NCBI GenBank assembly: GCA_025358885.1
Contig: JANYHW010000242.1
Coordinates: 1 to 34,033, forward strand
Reading direction: 5' to 3'
Origin: Cytophagales bacterium
GTDB taxonomy: Bacteria > Bacteroidota > Bacteroidia > Cytophagales > Cyclobacteriaceae
Length of the DNA stretch: 34,033 bases
Below are positions 16,041 through 25,427 of the stretch, piece by piece. The notes under the pieces are model-generated. The model saw nothing but the letters and a program-made list of their open reading frames with translations. It made no database searches and was not told where the DNA came from. Every line of letters begins with the position of its first letter. Within the stretch, counting starts at the first letter, position 1. The position numbers and the translations under genes are program-made.

Positions 16041-16907
16041 TTAATGGGTTACAGGAATAGGAGTTAACGTATAACCTTTTTGCCTTAGCAGATTCAACAA
16101 TCCCTTGTCTCCTTCCAGATGAGATACCCCTACCGCAATGAAGGCAGATTTGCTATTAATCATCTTATCAACTTTCGGAAACCACTCCAGGTTGCGCTTG
16201 GTGTAGAATTCTTCAATGAATAACGGATTATTCTCTGTTGGGTGCAGGGAGTATTCAAAAACCTTATCAAGGTCCCCGCGAAGGTAAGCGACCTCCAGTT
16301 TCTTGTATTCGGACTTTTGGGTTTCAAAATTCGACACGCTGTGAAGAAGCGCTGCCTCCTGATCTTTCATAGGGAAAGACTGGATGGCCTGTGATTCTCT
16401 TTCGATGCCTTCAAGGCTGTAGGTTTCCAGTTTGTCCCGTTTGGCGATGGTAAGCAATTCAATATCATAAAACTTCACCTTTTCCCCCAGCGACATGCGG
16501 GTCATATTAATTGAGAGGGCAAGGGGAATTAATTTGCCGAAGTCTTTTTCAAATTTGGATTTGGAAATCTTAAATTCACTGGCAAAAAAACCGGTGACCT
16601 TTTCGTAGTCTTCAGGCGTCAGTTCCGTACCGAGTGTTTTTCCTGCCGTGAAATGAACTGCCTTATTCAATTCCATTTGAGCCTTGTGGTCGACCTGATC
16701 TTCAATGGCAAAAATCTTACTCTTACCTAACCTGGCTACCGCTTCTTTGGGCAGATAAAATTCTTTCTCACCAATGAACTTTAATGTCCCCATGAGGTAG
16801 GAGGAGGAGGTGAGCCCATTTCCCGAAATTTCCCAGAGAATTGAATTCTGTGAGAATGCTACGTGCTGTGCCAGTAGGAAGAGGAGAAAGGAGAATACTT
16901 TTTTCAT
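16041..16907 (-). CDS. TraB/GumN-like secreted protein with altered first metal motif
   Basis: The 288-residue product has a signal peptide (MKKVFSFLLFLLAQHVAFSQ) and the TraB/GumN (Tiki-like) fold pattern: an N-terminal SSSYLMGTLKFIGEKEFYLP and a C-terminal FIAVGVSHLEGDKGLLNLLRQKGY. In this superfamily two GxxH motifs bind a catalytic metal. The second is intact (GVSH, 260-263), but the first reads GTLK (40-43), with lysine instead of histidine, so hydrolytic activity is doubtful. The protein should be periplasmic or extracellular. It ends flush against prc and starts divergently from the ABC transporter gene. Function of bacterial GumN-like proteins is largely unknown. Confidence 0.8.
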   Translation of the reverse strand: MKKVFSFLLFLLAQHVAFSQNSILWEISGNGLTSSSYLMGTLKFIGEKEFYLPKEAVARLGKSKIFAIEDQVDHKAQMELNKAVHFTAGKTLGTELTPEDYEKVTGFFASEFKISKSKFEKDFGKLIPLALSINMTRMSLGEKVKFYDIELLTIAKRDKLETYSLEGIERESQAIQSFPMKDQEAALLHSVSNFETQKSEYKKLEVAYLRGDLDKVFEYSLHPTENNPLFIEEFYTKRNLEWFPKVDKMINSKSAFIAVGVSHLEGDKGLLNLLRQKGYTLTPIPVTH

Positions 16908-17055
16908 GTGGGTGGGGTTGATTCAACAAAGAAATAATAATTCGATCAAAAATGGAAGGTCGACCAGCATCTGGTGCATCTGGAAGAAAAGATATTCCCG
17001 GTTGCAAGACTTGCAGCACAATTTTCTCTATTTTAAGCCGGAATTGTGACCGTAC

Positions 17056-20000
17056 ATGAGTGAGGAACTGCTGAAAGCCATTATCCAACTTTTTGCCATT
17101 GTGGCCAAAGAGCGTATTACGGATGATGAACGTACCAACATCAAGGAGTTTCTTTCCCTACACCTCAACCAGGAGGCCATCCGGTACTACCTGAACCTCT
17201 TCGACGAATTTGTAAAAGCCAACCGAAAAATGGCGGCCGCCGACCTGGGCAACGTGGACGAGGAGACTCTGCAATTTGTGGACGATTGGGCCCGCATCAT
17301 GCAGATTTCCAAAAAGGTCAACCAGGCACTGACCATGCCTCAGAAGGCCGTTTTGGTTGTAAAAATAATTGAATTGGTATTTGCCGATGGCCAAATCTCT
17401 GAGCGCCAGGGAAACCTCATCTTTTATATCGGTGAGGCTTTGAAAATTCCCATGAAGGACCTTCAAGCTATGCGCACTTTTGTCATTGGCCAGGATAGTG
17501 AGGAGCTGAATACCAGGAACATACTGATTATTGATGAAGGTTCCGGAGAACTTCACCATAGTGGCCCCAGGATCATCGCCAGGAACTTGACCGGGCTCAT
17601 TGCCGTCCTCCGGCTACAAGACGTTGAGACTTATTTTGTCAAGTATCTTGGAATAACAACCCTCTACCTTAATAGTCAACCGCTCAAGAGCCGAAAGGTG
17701 GATGTGTTCCCAACTGGATCTACTATCCGCGGCAGTAAGATTGAACCTATCTACTACAGTGATATCGTCGGAAAGTTCTTGCTAGAGGAGTCAGGTACAG
17801 AAATCAGTTTCTCTGCGGAACATATTTTCTATCATTTCAAGAGTGGTCGTGCAGGGCTTCAAAATGTGACTGTGTCGGAGAAGGGTGGCAAATTGATCGG
17901 GATGATGGGAGCGAGCGGGTCAGGAAAATCCACTCTACTTAATGTGCTAAATGGAGCTGAGCGTCCTTCGAGCGGCCGTGTGCTGATCAATGGAATCGAC
18001 ATTCATGAACACCCGGACAAAGTAGAAGGAATTGTGGGCTTTATCCCGCAGGATGATCTCCTGATGGAGGACCTTACCGTTTTTGAGAACTTGTTTTTTG
18101 CCGCACGACTATGCTTTGGACATCATTCCAAAGAACAGATTACAGAACGGGTGGAGAAAGTGCTCACGAGCCTGGGCCTTGCAGAAACGCGTGACTTGAA
18201 GGTTGGTTCTCCGCTGGAGAAGACGATTAGCGGTGGTCAACGCAAGCGATTGAATGTGGGTTTGGAACTTCTTCGCGAACCGGCCATTCTCTTTGTTGAT
18301 GAACCTACTTCAGGACTTTCTTCCCGCGACTCAGAGAATATCATGGACCTGCTGAAAGAATTGGCCCTGCGGGGCAAAATGATCTTTGTGGTGATCCATC
18401 AGCCCTCCTCCGATATCTTTAAGATGTTTGACACCCTGATTATCCTAGATGTCGGCGGGTTTCAGATTTACTACGGAAACCCCGTGGAATCGGTCAATTA
18501 CTTCCAGGAGATCATCAACGCAGCCACAAAGACGCCGGGGGCCTGCCCGGAATGCGGCAATATCAATCCCGAGCAAGTATTTAATATTATAGAAACGCGT
18601 GTGGTGAATGAGTTTGGAAGGTTCACCAACACCCGGAAAGTATCTCCGGGTCAATGGTATCAATATTTTAAACAGAAGATCAAGATTCCGAGGATTGAAG
18701 AGGTAAAGGATCCTCTGCCAGTGACACAAAAAATTCCGAATTGGTTCAAGCAACTTTCTGTGTTTGTAAAGCGGGATGTACTGGCCAAGCTGGCAAACAA
18801 CCAGTATGTGTTGGTGAACCTATTGCTGTCGCCGGTGCTGGCATTGTTCATGGCCTATTTCGTCAAGTACTATGACGTAATTGACTACGATAAACCTACC
18901 TATTCTTTTTTCTACAACGACAATGTTCCTGTATACTTTTTTATGAGCGTTGTGGTGGCCCTATTTGTGGGTCTCATCGTAAGTGCGGAGGAAATATTTC
19001 GTGATAGAAAGATATTAAAGCGAGAACGCTTCCTTCACCTGAGCCGGAGTAGTTATCTGATCTCGAAGGTTACCGTATTATTTTCGATTTCAGCGATACA
19101 AACCCTGACCTTTGTAGTGGTTGGCAATTTCATACTTCAAATACCCCTGACAGAAATGCGGTACTGGCTGATACTTTTTTCCTGCTCGTGCTTCGCCAAC
19201 ATTCTTGGACTGAATATTTCGTCGGCATTCGACTCAGCTGTTGCCATTTACATCCTGATCCCCGTGCTAGTGATCCCTCAACTGATCATGAGCGGAGTTG
19301 TGGTAAGCTTTGACAAGTTTAATCCTGAAGTGGGCAAGCCCAATGGCATACCCATTCTTGGTGAGATGATGGCTTCCCGTTGGGCATTTGAGGCTTTTAT
19401 GGTCACGCAATACCGTGACAACCCGTTTGAAAAGCAGTTTTTTGAATACGATCAGAAGGCGTCTCTCGCAGAGTACAAATCCCAATACCTTATCTCCGAA
19501 CTTCGTACGGTGTTGTCGGACGTGGTCCGGCAGCCTTCGCATTGGCGTGATGTAAGGCACGAACCCACGGTAGCCAACCTTGACCTCCTCCAGAATGAAA
19601 TTGCTTACGAATTGGGTAAAATCTCACCGTCCAGATTGCCGGAGCTGGAGAACTTACGGATCGGAAAATTTGATTCTGCGACGGCCGAAAAAATCAGGGC
19701 CATTCTCACAACCCTTAAAATGGTGTACGATAACCGGGCCGTGAAGGCAAAAAGCGTTAAGGACTCTTTGGTGGAAAGGATGACAGACACTGCCGAAAAG
19801 AAGTTGCAATTTCAACAGATGCACTTAAGGTATGAAAACGATGCGGTGGGTCAATGGGTGAAGAAGTCAGGCGAGAAAGAACGAGTGGTGAAGTACCAGG
19901 GCCATTTTGTCCAGAAGTTTTACCCCATCTTTTTCGAGGACCACCAGCCTGCCAACCCGCTTGACTTTCGTGCTACCTTCTATTCGCCGACGAAACAATT

Positions 20001-20154
20001 TCTGGGTCAAACTTTTGACACTTTGTACTTTAACCTTTGCGTCATTTGGAGTATGACCCTTGTAATGTATGGCATGCTTTACTTCGACTTGTTTAAGAGA
20101 ATAGTCCACGGATTTGAAATGAGAAGAAAATACAGAAAGAGAATTATTGGATAA
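17056..20154 (+). CDS. ABCG-type ABC transporter with TerB-like and FHA-like N-terminal region
   Basis: This 1032-residue fusion has, in order: a helical region (1-145) with a TerB-like acidic motif (VVKIIELVFADGQISERQGN); a strand-rich, FHA-like region (about 150-245); an ATP-binding domain (about 255-480); and an ABC-2 membrane domain with TM helices between about 585 and 755 and one near 990-1015. Walker A is GASGSGKST (285-293), signature SGGQRKR (392-398), Walker B ILFVDEP (411-417) and the H-loop His is 448, all intact. The ATPase-then-membrane order is the ABCG (White/WBC) layout. A CPEC pair lies at 497-500. Between the last two TM groups is a long hydrophilic segment (about 785-985), likely extracytoplasmic. 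Substrate unknown. A small lipoprotein gene follows after 24 bases. Confidence 0.85.
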   Translation: MSEELLKAIIQLFAIVAKERITDDERTNIKEFLSLHLNQEAIRYYLNLFDEFVKANRKMAAADLGNVDEETLQFVDDWARIMQISKKVNQALTMPQKAVLVVKIIELVFADGQISERQGNLIFYIGEALKIPMKDLQAMRTFVIGQDSEELNTRNILIIDEGSGELHHSGPRIIARNLTGLIAVLRLQDVETYFVKYLGITTLYLNSQPLKSRKVDVFPTGSTIRGSKIEPIYYSDIVGKFLLEESGTEISFSAEHIFYHFKSGRAGLQNVTVSEKGGKLIGMMGASGSGKSTLLNVLNGAERPSSGRVLINGIDIHEHPDKVEGIVGFIPQDDLLMEDLTVFENLFFAARLCFGHHSKEQITERVEKVLTSLGLAETRDLKVGSPLEKTISGGQRKRLNVGLELLREPAILFVDEPTSGLSSRDSENIMDLLKELALRGKMIFVVIHQPSSDIFKMFDTLIILDVGGFQIYYGNPVESVNYFQEIINAATKTPGACPECGNINPEQVFNIIETRVVNEFGRFTNTRKVSPGQWYQYFKQKIKIPRIEEVKDPLPVTQKIPNWFKQLSVFVKRDVLAKLANNQYVLVNLLLSPVLALFMAYFVKYYDVIDYDKPTYSFFYNDNVPVYFFMSVVVALFVGLIVSAEEIFRDRKILKRERFLHLSRSSYLISKVTVLFSISAIQTLTFVVVGNFILQIPLTEMRYWLILFSCSCFANILGLNISSAFDSAVAIYILIPVLVIPQLIMSGVVVSFDKFNPEVGKPNGIPILGEMMASRWAFEAFMVTQYRDNPFEKQFFEYDQKASLAEYKSQYLISELRTVLSDVVRQPSHWRDVRHEPTVANLDLLQNEIAYELGKISPSRLPELENLRIGKFDSATAEKIRAILTTLKMVYDNRAVKAKSVKDSLVERMTDTAEKKLQFQQMHLRYENDAVGQWVKKSGEKERVVKYQGHFVQKFYPIFFEDHQPANPLDFRATFYSPTKQFLGQTFDTLYFNLCVIWSMTLVMYGMLYFDLFKRIVHGFEMRRKYRKRIIG

Positions 20155-20178
20155 GACTAATGTATTAACCCAACTGAG

Positions 20179-20613
20179 ATGAGACACATCATAGGCCTTG
20201 TACTCTTGATAACAACATTGTTGATGGGGTCGGCGTGCGGCCACAAATCCGAGCCTGCTCAAGATCAGGCATCCGAAGACGAATGGCCGGAGATGGACTC
20301 GTTTCACATGCTCATGGCTGAGGCTTTCCATCCTTACAAAGACTCTTCCAATCTGGAACCCGCAAAGAAACTGGCAGGAGAATTGTCGTTGGAAGCTGAA
20401 AATTGGCAAGGAGCACCATTGCCTCGAAAAGTTGATAACGACGTCGTGAAAGATTTACTGAAGTCCCTCAAGGCAGACAGTCAGCAGCTAGCAGAACTTA
20501 TCAAGGCGGGAGCTACCGATCAAGAAATAGGTACTTCACTTACTGCTGTCCATGATCAATTCCATAAGATTACTGAAGCGTGGCATGGTGAAGGAGAAAA
20601 GCACGAACACTAA
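20179..20613 (+). CDS. Small predicted lipoprotein, helical, histidine-rich tail
   Basis: The 144-residue product has an export signal ending in a lipobox (LLMGSAC, Cys20), so it should be lipid-anchored in the periplasm or outer membrane. The mature part is strongly helical and acidic, with a run of Asp/Glu after the anchor and a His-rich end (FHKITEAWHGEGEKHEH). The two-helix halves (MDSFHMLMAEAFHPYK... ; LLKSLKADSQQLAELIKAG... AVHDQFHKITEAWH) loosely resemble cytochrome b562/c'-like bundles, but there is no CxxCH haem-binding motif. It follows the ABC transporter by 24 bases and may be its periplasmic partner. Function not recognised. Confidence 0.7.
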   Translation: MRHIIGLVLLITTLLMGSACGHKSEPAQDQASEDEWPEMDSFHMLMAEAFHPYKDSSNLEPAKKLAGELSLEAENWQGAPLPRKVDNDVVKDLLKSLKADSQQLAELIKAGATDQEIGTSLTAVHDQFHKITEAWHGEGEKHEH

Positions 20614-20800
20614 TTATTAAGGTTCAGCACTATTGATGAATGCCGTATATGTTAAAGGTCGCCTTCGGACGCGAGCTGGGTTTTGGGTATTCTGCCGATT
20701 TCAGCGACATTATTTAAGCCCATGCCAACAATTACCATGACGCACAGGCGATTTTCTTTTGAGCTGAATCCCTTATATTTCACAGTACAAGACGTTATCC

Positions 20801-22321
20801 ATGAAAGAAGACTACGTTTCCGTTACTGATAAGAAAAACCTTTGGTTCGTCATTGCCGCCTCTTCGGTCGGTACCTTAATTGAATGGTATGACTTCTATA
20901 TTTTTGGAAGCCTCGCGGCCATCCTGTCGGTGCAATTCTTTCCCCAGACGAATCCCACCACCGCATTTCTCTCTACGCTGGCCACATTTGCGGTTGGTTT
21001 CGTAGTCAGGCCTTTTGGCGCAATTGTATTCGGCAGGTTGGGCGATAAGGTAGGGCGGAAGTATACTTTTCTCGTTACCCTCATTCTAATGGGTGGTTCA
21101 ACCTTCTTGATCGGCCTCGTTCCCGGATATAAAACGATCGGTGTTGCCGCTCCGATCATTGTTTTGTTATTGAGAACAGTTCAGGGACTTGCCCTGGGTG
21201 GCGAATACGGAGGTGCTGCGACGTATGTTGCGGAGCATGCTCCACCAGGTAACCGGGGCTATTATACAAGCTTTATTCAAACCACCGCCACCCTCGGCCT
21301 GTTTGTTTCATTGGGTGTAATCCTCGCCGTCCGACAATCTATTGGCGTGGAGGAATTCGCTGACTGGGGATGGCGAATACCATTTTTGTTGTCCGCCATT
21401 CTGGTGGGAATATCTGTGTACATAAGATTAAAGATGAAAGAATCTCCGCTGTTCGCCAAGATAAAGGCTGAGGGCAAGATTTCGGCCAATCCCATACTCG
21501 AGAGTTTTGGCAAAAAGGAAAACCTTAAGCTGGTCCTGCTTGCGCTTTTTGGCGCGACGGCTGGGCAAGGCGTTGTCTGGTACACGGGTCAGTTTTATGC
21601 CTTGACCTTTATTCAACGAACATGCCAGCTGGAGTTTGTGCAATCCTACTCGATCATTGCTGTTGCACTGGTTTTGGGAACACCTCTTTTCATTTTCTTC
21701 GGTAAACTCTCAGACACCGTCGGGCGCAAATACATTATGATGATCGGTTTATTAGCCGCCGTACTCTTCTATCGACCGATTTACCAGCAAATGTTTAACC
21801 TGAGTGATCTATCTGCCAAGGTTGAAATTCCTGAAGCAAAAAATATCACCCGCTCGACATCACCGGGCCCGAAACCGGACGTAACCATTGTTACACTGCA
21901 TGGGTTTGCCGATGGGACTCAGCTTATTGAAACCGTTAAGGAAACAGCCGATGCCACTGTTGTTGTACCCAAGCGGGAAGTGAAACTTTCACAACGGGAT
22001 TTTTGGGTTATGGTCATGCTTGTATTGATACAAGTCATTTTTGTCACGATGGCGTACGGACCCATCGCAGCATTTCTTGTGGAGTTATTTCCTACACGGA
22101 TCCGATACACATCTATGTCCTTGCCTTACCATATTGGAAACGGAATTTTTGGCGGACTTACTCCATTGCTTGCGGTGTCACTTTTTGAACTCAGCAAGAC
22201 TTCATCCAACCCCGCTGGCGATCCGCTTGCCGGGCTATGGTGGCCCATCGGTGTGGCGACAATCTGCTTTGTGACTGGTATGATTTTCCTGAAGAACAAA
22301 CCCACGCTCACCGTGGATTGA
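20801..22321 (+). CDS. MFS transporter, metabolite:H+ symporter (MHS) family
   Basis: The 506-residue membrane protein has twelve predicted TM helices and the MHS markers: GTLIEWYDFYIFG at the start, the loop motif GRLGDKVGRKYTF (78-90), its second-half repeat GKLSDTVGRKY (301-311), and the family stretch LRTVQGLALGGEYGGAATYVAEHAP. Relatives include KgtP, ProP and ShiA, which carry small organic acids, betaine or shikimate with protons. A non-membrane segment of about 75 residues (325-400) between TM9 and TM10 is longer than in ProP but known in other MHS members. The substrate cannot be inferred. LigD starts 5 bases downstream. The 187 bases upstream hold no clear promoter or terminator. Confidence 0.88.
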   Translation: MKEDYVSVTDKKNLWFVIAASSVGTLIEWYDFYIFGSLAAILSVQFFPQTNPTTAFLSTLATFAVGFVVRPFGAIVFGRLGDKVGRKYTFLVTLILMGGSTFLIGLVPGYKTIGVAAPIIVLLLRTVQGLALGGEYGGAATYVAEHAPPGNRGYYTSFIQTTATLGLFVSLGVILAVRQSIGVEEFADWGWRIPFLLSAILVGISVYIRLKMKESPLFAKIKAEGKISANPILESFGKKENLKLVLLALFGATAGQGVVWYTGQFYALTFIQRTCQLEFVQSYSIIAVALVLGTPLFIFFGKLSDTVGRKYIMMIGLLAAVLFYRPIYQQMFNLSDLSAKVEIPEAKNITRSTSPGPKPDVTIVTLHGFADGTQLIETVKETADATVVVPKREVKLSQRDFWVMVMLVLIQVIFVTMAYGPIAAFLVELFPTRIRYTSMSLPYHIGNGIFGGLTPLLAVSLFELSKTSSNPAGDPLAGLWWPIGVATICFVTGMIFLKNKPTLTVD

Positions 22322-22326
22322 TCCGC

Positions 22327-24657
22327 ATGGCCAAAAAGAAATCACAATGGGTCACGATAGGGAAGCGCAAGATAGAATTGTCCAACCTGGACAAGGTCCT
22401 GTTTCCTGAAGATGGTATTCTGAAGGCAGAGATCATTGAGTACTACCTGAAGATCGCCCCGACGCTTCTCAACCACGTCAAGGGCCGGGCCTTGACACTG
22501 ATTCGTTTTCCGGATGGCATCCATGGTGAGATGTTCTATCAGAAGAATCGTCCTGAGTGGGCACCCGACTGGATTGAATTCACGAAACTGGGGAAGGAAG
22601 AGAAAAAAGACTACATCATTGCCACAGAGCCAGCGACATTGGTCTGGCTGGCGAACCTGGCTTCCCTGGAATTGCATCAACTTCATAGCCGGAAACCTAA
22701 CTTTGAATGCCCTGACTACATGGTATTCGATCTTGATCCACCGGAAGGGTTCGACTTCAGGAAGGTGGTCCCCATCGCTGAGCAACTAAAGGAATTTATT
22801 GAATCATTTGGTTACACGGCATTCGCGAAAACAACAGGAGGGAAAGGAATCCATATCTGCTGTCCGCTGGAGCCCAAATGGGATTTTCACACCGTCTTCG
22901 AAGCGGCACAATTGATTGCTCAGCCTTTTGTTGACCGTCACCCGACCGAAACCACTCTTCATATCAAGAAGGAGGCGCGAAAGGGACGAGTGCTTATTGA
23001 TATTTATCGAATCCGAACGGGACAGAGTATCGTATCTCCATACAGCTTAAGAGGGCGTGTAGGTGCTCCCGTGTCAATGCCATTGACGTGGGATGAGCTT
23101 CATTCCCTTAAGAGCCCACTGGAACACAATATACGCACAGCCCTGGATAAAGTATTGCAGGATGGTGATGCATGGGAAGGAATTGGAGCCTTTGCCACGG
23201 AATTGCATACCCATAGAAGAAAGGTGGTTGCTCAGGCCCTCCCTCCGAATAAAAAAAGAAAAACACCGGAGCAGTTGGAGAGCTATGAGAAGAAGCGAGA
23301 CTTCAAAAAAACTTCTGAACCCGAAGCGAGGGTAATTGAGGGGGGAGGAAGCAATTTTGTTGTTCACCGGCATCATGCATCGAACCTTCATTACGACTTG
23401 CGACTCGAACAAGAGGGCGTCTTGAAATCCTGGGCGGTGCCGCGGGGATTACCGCCGCATCCGGGTGTAAAGCGATTGGCCGTGCAGACAGAAGACCACC
23501 CCATGAAGTATCTCACTTTTAATGGGAAGATACCCAAAGGACAATATGGCGGCGGGGATATGTGGATCTATGCTTTGGGAAAATACCAGGTCACCAAAGA
23601 AAAAAAGGACGGTTTTTACTTTCGTCTAAACAGCAAAGAGGTAAATGGAGAGTATCGGATCTATAAAATCAAGGAAAAGGAATGGCTCTTTGAGCGTGTG
23701 GATACACCACAAGTCAATTTTCTGTCCGATATCATCGAGCCCATGTTATCCGATAGCGCAGAGAAAGTTCCTGGGGGTACGGACTTTGTGTATGAAGTTA
23801 AGTGGGACGGGATCCGGGCCATGATTTCCCTCGAGGATGGGCAGGTCAGGATCAGGAGCCGCAACAACAACGACATTACGAAGCAGTTTCCTGAACTCCA
23901 TGTTGTCGACAAGGCGTTCAGAGCCAACTGCGGATTGTTTGATGCTGAAATTGTTTGCCTTGACAAGACCGGCAGGCCGGATTTTAAGAAAGTGATACAC
24001 CGTTTGATGGGGACTGGCGATGGCAACATTGAGAAGATGAGCAAATCCAGTCCCGTCTGCTGTTATCTCTTTGATTGCCTGTACCTGGATGGAAGGCCCC
24101 TGGTCAATGAACCTTTGCTTAAACGAAAGGAATGGCTTGCCGATGCCATTCGTCCCTACACGCCGTACCGGGTAAGTGAATGGATGGAAGATGGTGATTC
24201 GCTGTTTGAAGCCGCCCGAGAGCACTCCCTGGAAGGAATTATGGCAAAGCGAAAAGATGGAAAGTACTTTCCGGGACGTCGCAGCGACGTCTGGTTGAAA
24301 ATCAAGGTCAGGCAAACGGCAGAATGCTATATCGTCGGATATACTCCCGGCAAAGGAAATCGTGACATGACTTTCGGAGCCCTGCAGATCGCGGAAAAAA
24401 AGGATGGTGTCCTTTTCTACCGGGGCAAGGTAGGCAGTGGCTTCGACGACAACATGATGAAGGAGATGATCAAAGAGTTGAAAAAGCAGAAGAAGTTGAG
24501 CAAGGTACCGGGAATGAAAGGAGGTAAAGTCGTCGACGAAAAAATTACGGAATGGATTGAGCCCTCCATGTTATCCGAGATTAGCTATGCCTCACTCACC
24601 AGAGATCAGATGTACCGTGAGCCCGTGTTTCTCCGAAGGCGGCCGGATCTACAGTAA
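22327..24657 (+). CDS. ligD: ATP-dependent DNA ligase D, polymerase-phosphoesterase-ligase
   Basis: Starting at the ATG 5 bases after the MFS stop (an earlier ATG at 22237 lies inside that gene), the 776-residue protein has three domains in the order seen in mycobacterial LigD. Primase-polymerase domain, about 1-260: KVLFPEDGI, metal-binding FDLDPPEG and TTGGKGIHI. Phosphoesterase domain, about 335-460: HRHHASNLHYDLRLE, SWAVPRG, EDHP and IPKGQYGGG, with the key histidines present. Ligase domain, about 470-776: EVKWDGIRAM with the adenylated Lys492, then EGIMAKRKDGKYFPGRRSDVWLKIKV. The enzyme performs non-homologous end joining together with Ku. No Ku gene is in the window, though it may be elsewhere. 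Confidence 0.95.
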   Translation: MAKKKSQWVTIGKRKIELSNLDKVLFPEDGILKAEIIEYYLKIAPTLLNHVKGRALTLIRFPDGIHGEMFYQKNRPEWAPDWIEFTKLGKEEKKDYIIATEPATLVWLANLASLELHQLHSRKPNFECPDYMVFDLDPPEGFDFRKVVPIAEQLKEFIESFGYTAFAKTTGGKGIHICCPLEPKWDFHTVFEAAQLIAQPFVDRHPTETTLHIKKEARKGRVLIDIYRIRTGQSIVSPYSLRGRVGAPVSMPLTWDELHSLKSPLEHNIRTALDKVLQDGDAWEGIGAFATELHTHRRKVVAQALPPNKKRKTPEQLESYEKKRDFKKTSEPEARVIEGGGSNFVVHRHHASNLHYDLRLEQEGVLKSWAVPRGLPPHPGVKRLAVQTEDHPMKYLTFNGKIPKGQYGGGDMWIYALGKYQVTKEKKDGFYFRLNSKEVNGEYRIYKIKEKEWLFERVDTPQVNFLSDIIEPMLSDSAEKVPGGTDFVYEVKWDGIRAMISLEDGQVRIRSRNNNDITKQFPELHVVDKAFRANCGLFDAEIVCLDKTGRPDFKKVIHRLMGTGDGNIEKMSKSSPVCCYLFDCLYLDGRPLVNEPLLKRKEWLADAIRPYTPYRVSEWMEDGDSLFEAAREHSLEGIMAKRKDGKYFPGRRSDVWLKIKVRQTAECYIVGYTPGKGNRDMTFGALQIAEKKDGVLFYRGKVGSGFDDNMMKEMIKELKKQKKLSKVPGMKGGKVVDEKITEWIEPSMLSEISYASLTRDQMYREPVFLRRRPDLQ

Positions 24658-24683
24658 TTGAAATGCAAAAGTAAGCACAAAGC

Positions 24684-25427
24684 CTATTGTGTCACTGTGC
24701 CGCTTGTACCAAAGAACTTACCGCCATTGATGTATGGCGAATCTGCGGTAATATGGTAGTGATAAATACCATTCGGATAATCTTCTGTTGAGGCGGTATG
24801 CCCATGATATGTATCTAAATCCGTACTCGTCAAGGTCTTGCCGTTTTCTGTTGGTCCATACACCGGAAAGCCGTCCAGCAGGTACCCGATTAATGAACTC
24901 TTGCTGCTGGTGGCCGTGATGTATAGCGGTTCGACATGATAATGGTACTGTCCTGTTTGCTGAGGATGACCATTGTATTGATCAAATGAATTTATTTCTC
25001 CGGCCAACGGTTGATTGGGCCCTGCATATTGGTTGAAGAGTGGAACGCCGTTGAGGGAGATACCCATTGGACCCAACGAAGTAGCAGTCTTGGCAATAGA
25101 CTCCTTTGGATTGAGGGGAATCTTGAACGTAAGGCTTTGCGAGATGATGGAATTGGGATTGATGACAAAATTTGCGTTGGTACCATTGTAAGCTTCATAT
25201 CGGCTATCCGTTTTGCTGAAGTATGGGCTCTTATGGTTCGGGATGGCTGTGCTTTTGAGGACAATGAAATCGCCATCCACGTATACCGTCACGGCAGATG
25301 AAAATTTGTTCTTGAAAACATCTGGTAAGGTCGTATTTGTAGTTGAAGATGCTGGTGAGGGATCACTCTTCGAACAGGATAATACCACACCGAGAATGAA
25401 TACGAATAGCAGAATCAATTTTTTCAT
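24684..25427 (-). CDS. YHYH-domain lipoprotein
   Basis: The 247-residue product has a lipoprotein signal (VVLSC, Cys18) and a Ser/Thr-rich spacer. Its second half contains the YHYH domain: YHYH at 161-164 (GQYHYHVEPLY), a TYHGH (206-210) and a second YHYH at 222-225 (GIYHYHIT), with conserved LLDGFPVYG between. The clustered histidines and tyrosines suggest metal binding, though this is not established for the family. The ATG overlaps the stop of the MORN-like gene by ATGA (25424-25427). It is the last gene of a four-gene operon and ends convergent with ligD, 26 bases apart. Confidence 0.85.
   Translation of the reverse strand: MKKLILLFVFILGVVLSCSKSDPSPASSTTNTTLPDVFKNKFSSAVTVYVDGDFIVLKSTAIPNHKSPYFSKTDSRYEAYNGTNANFVINPNSIISQSLTFKIPLNPKESIAKTATSLGPMGISLNGVPLFNQYAGPNQPLAGEINSFDQYNGHPQQTGQYHYHVEPLYITATSSKSSLIGYLLDGFPVYGPTENGKTLTSTDLDTYHGHTASTEDYPNGIYHYHITADSPYINGGKFFGTSGTVTQ

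Noticed and set aside
20179-20613. Small lipoprotein considered as a cytochrome
   Set aside because: No CxxCH haem motif is present, and the helical pattern alone does not support a cytochrome call.
20614-20800. Gap before the MFS gene checked for a promoter or small RNA
   Set aside because: A TTTTG and a TATATTTC occur, but only 13 bases apart, too close for the Bacteroidota promoter spacing, and no hairpin with a T tract is present.
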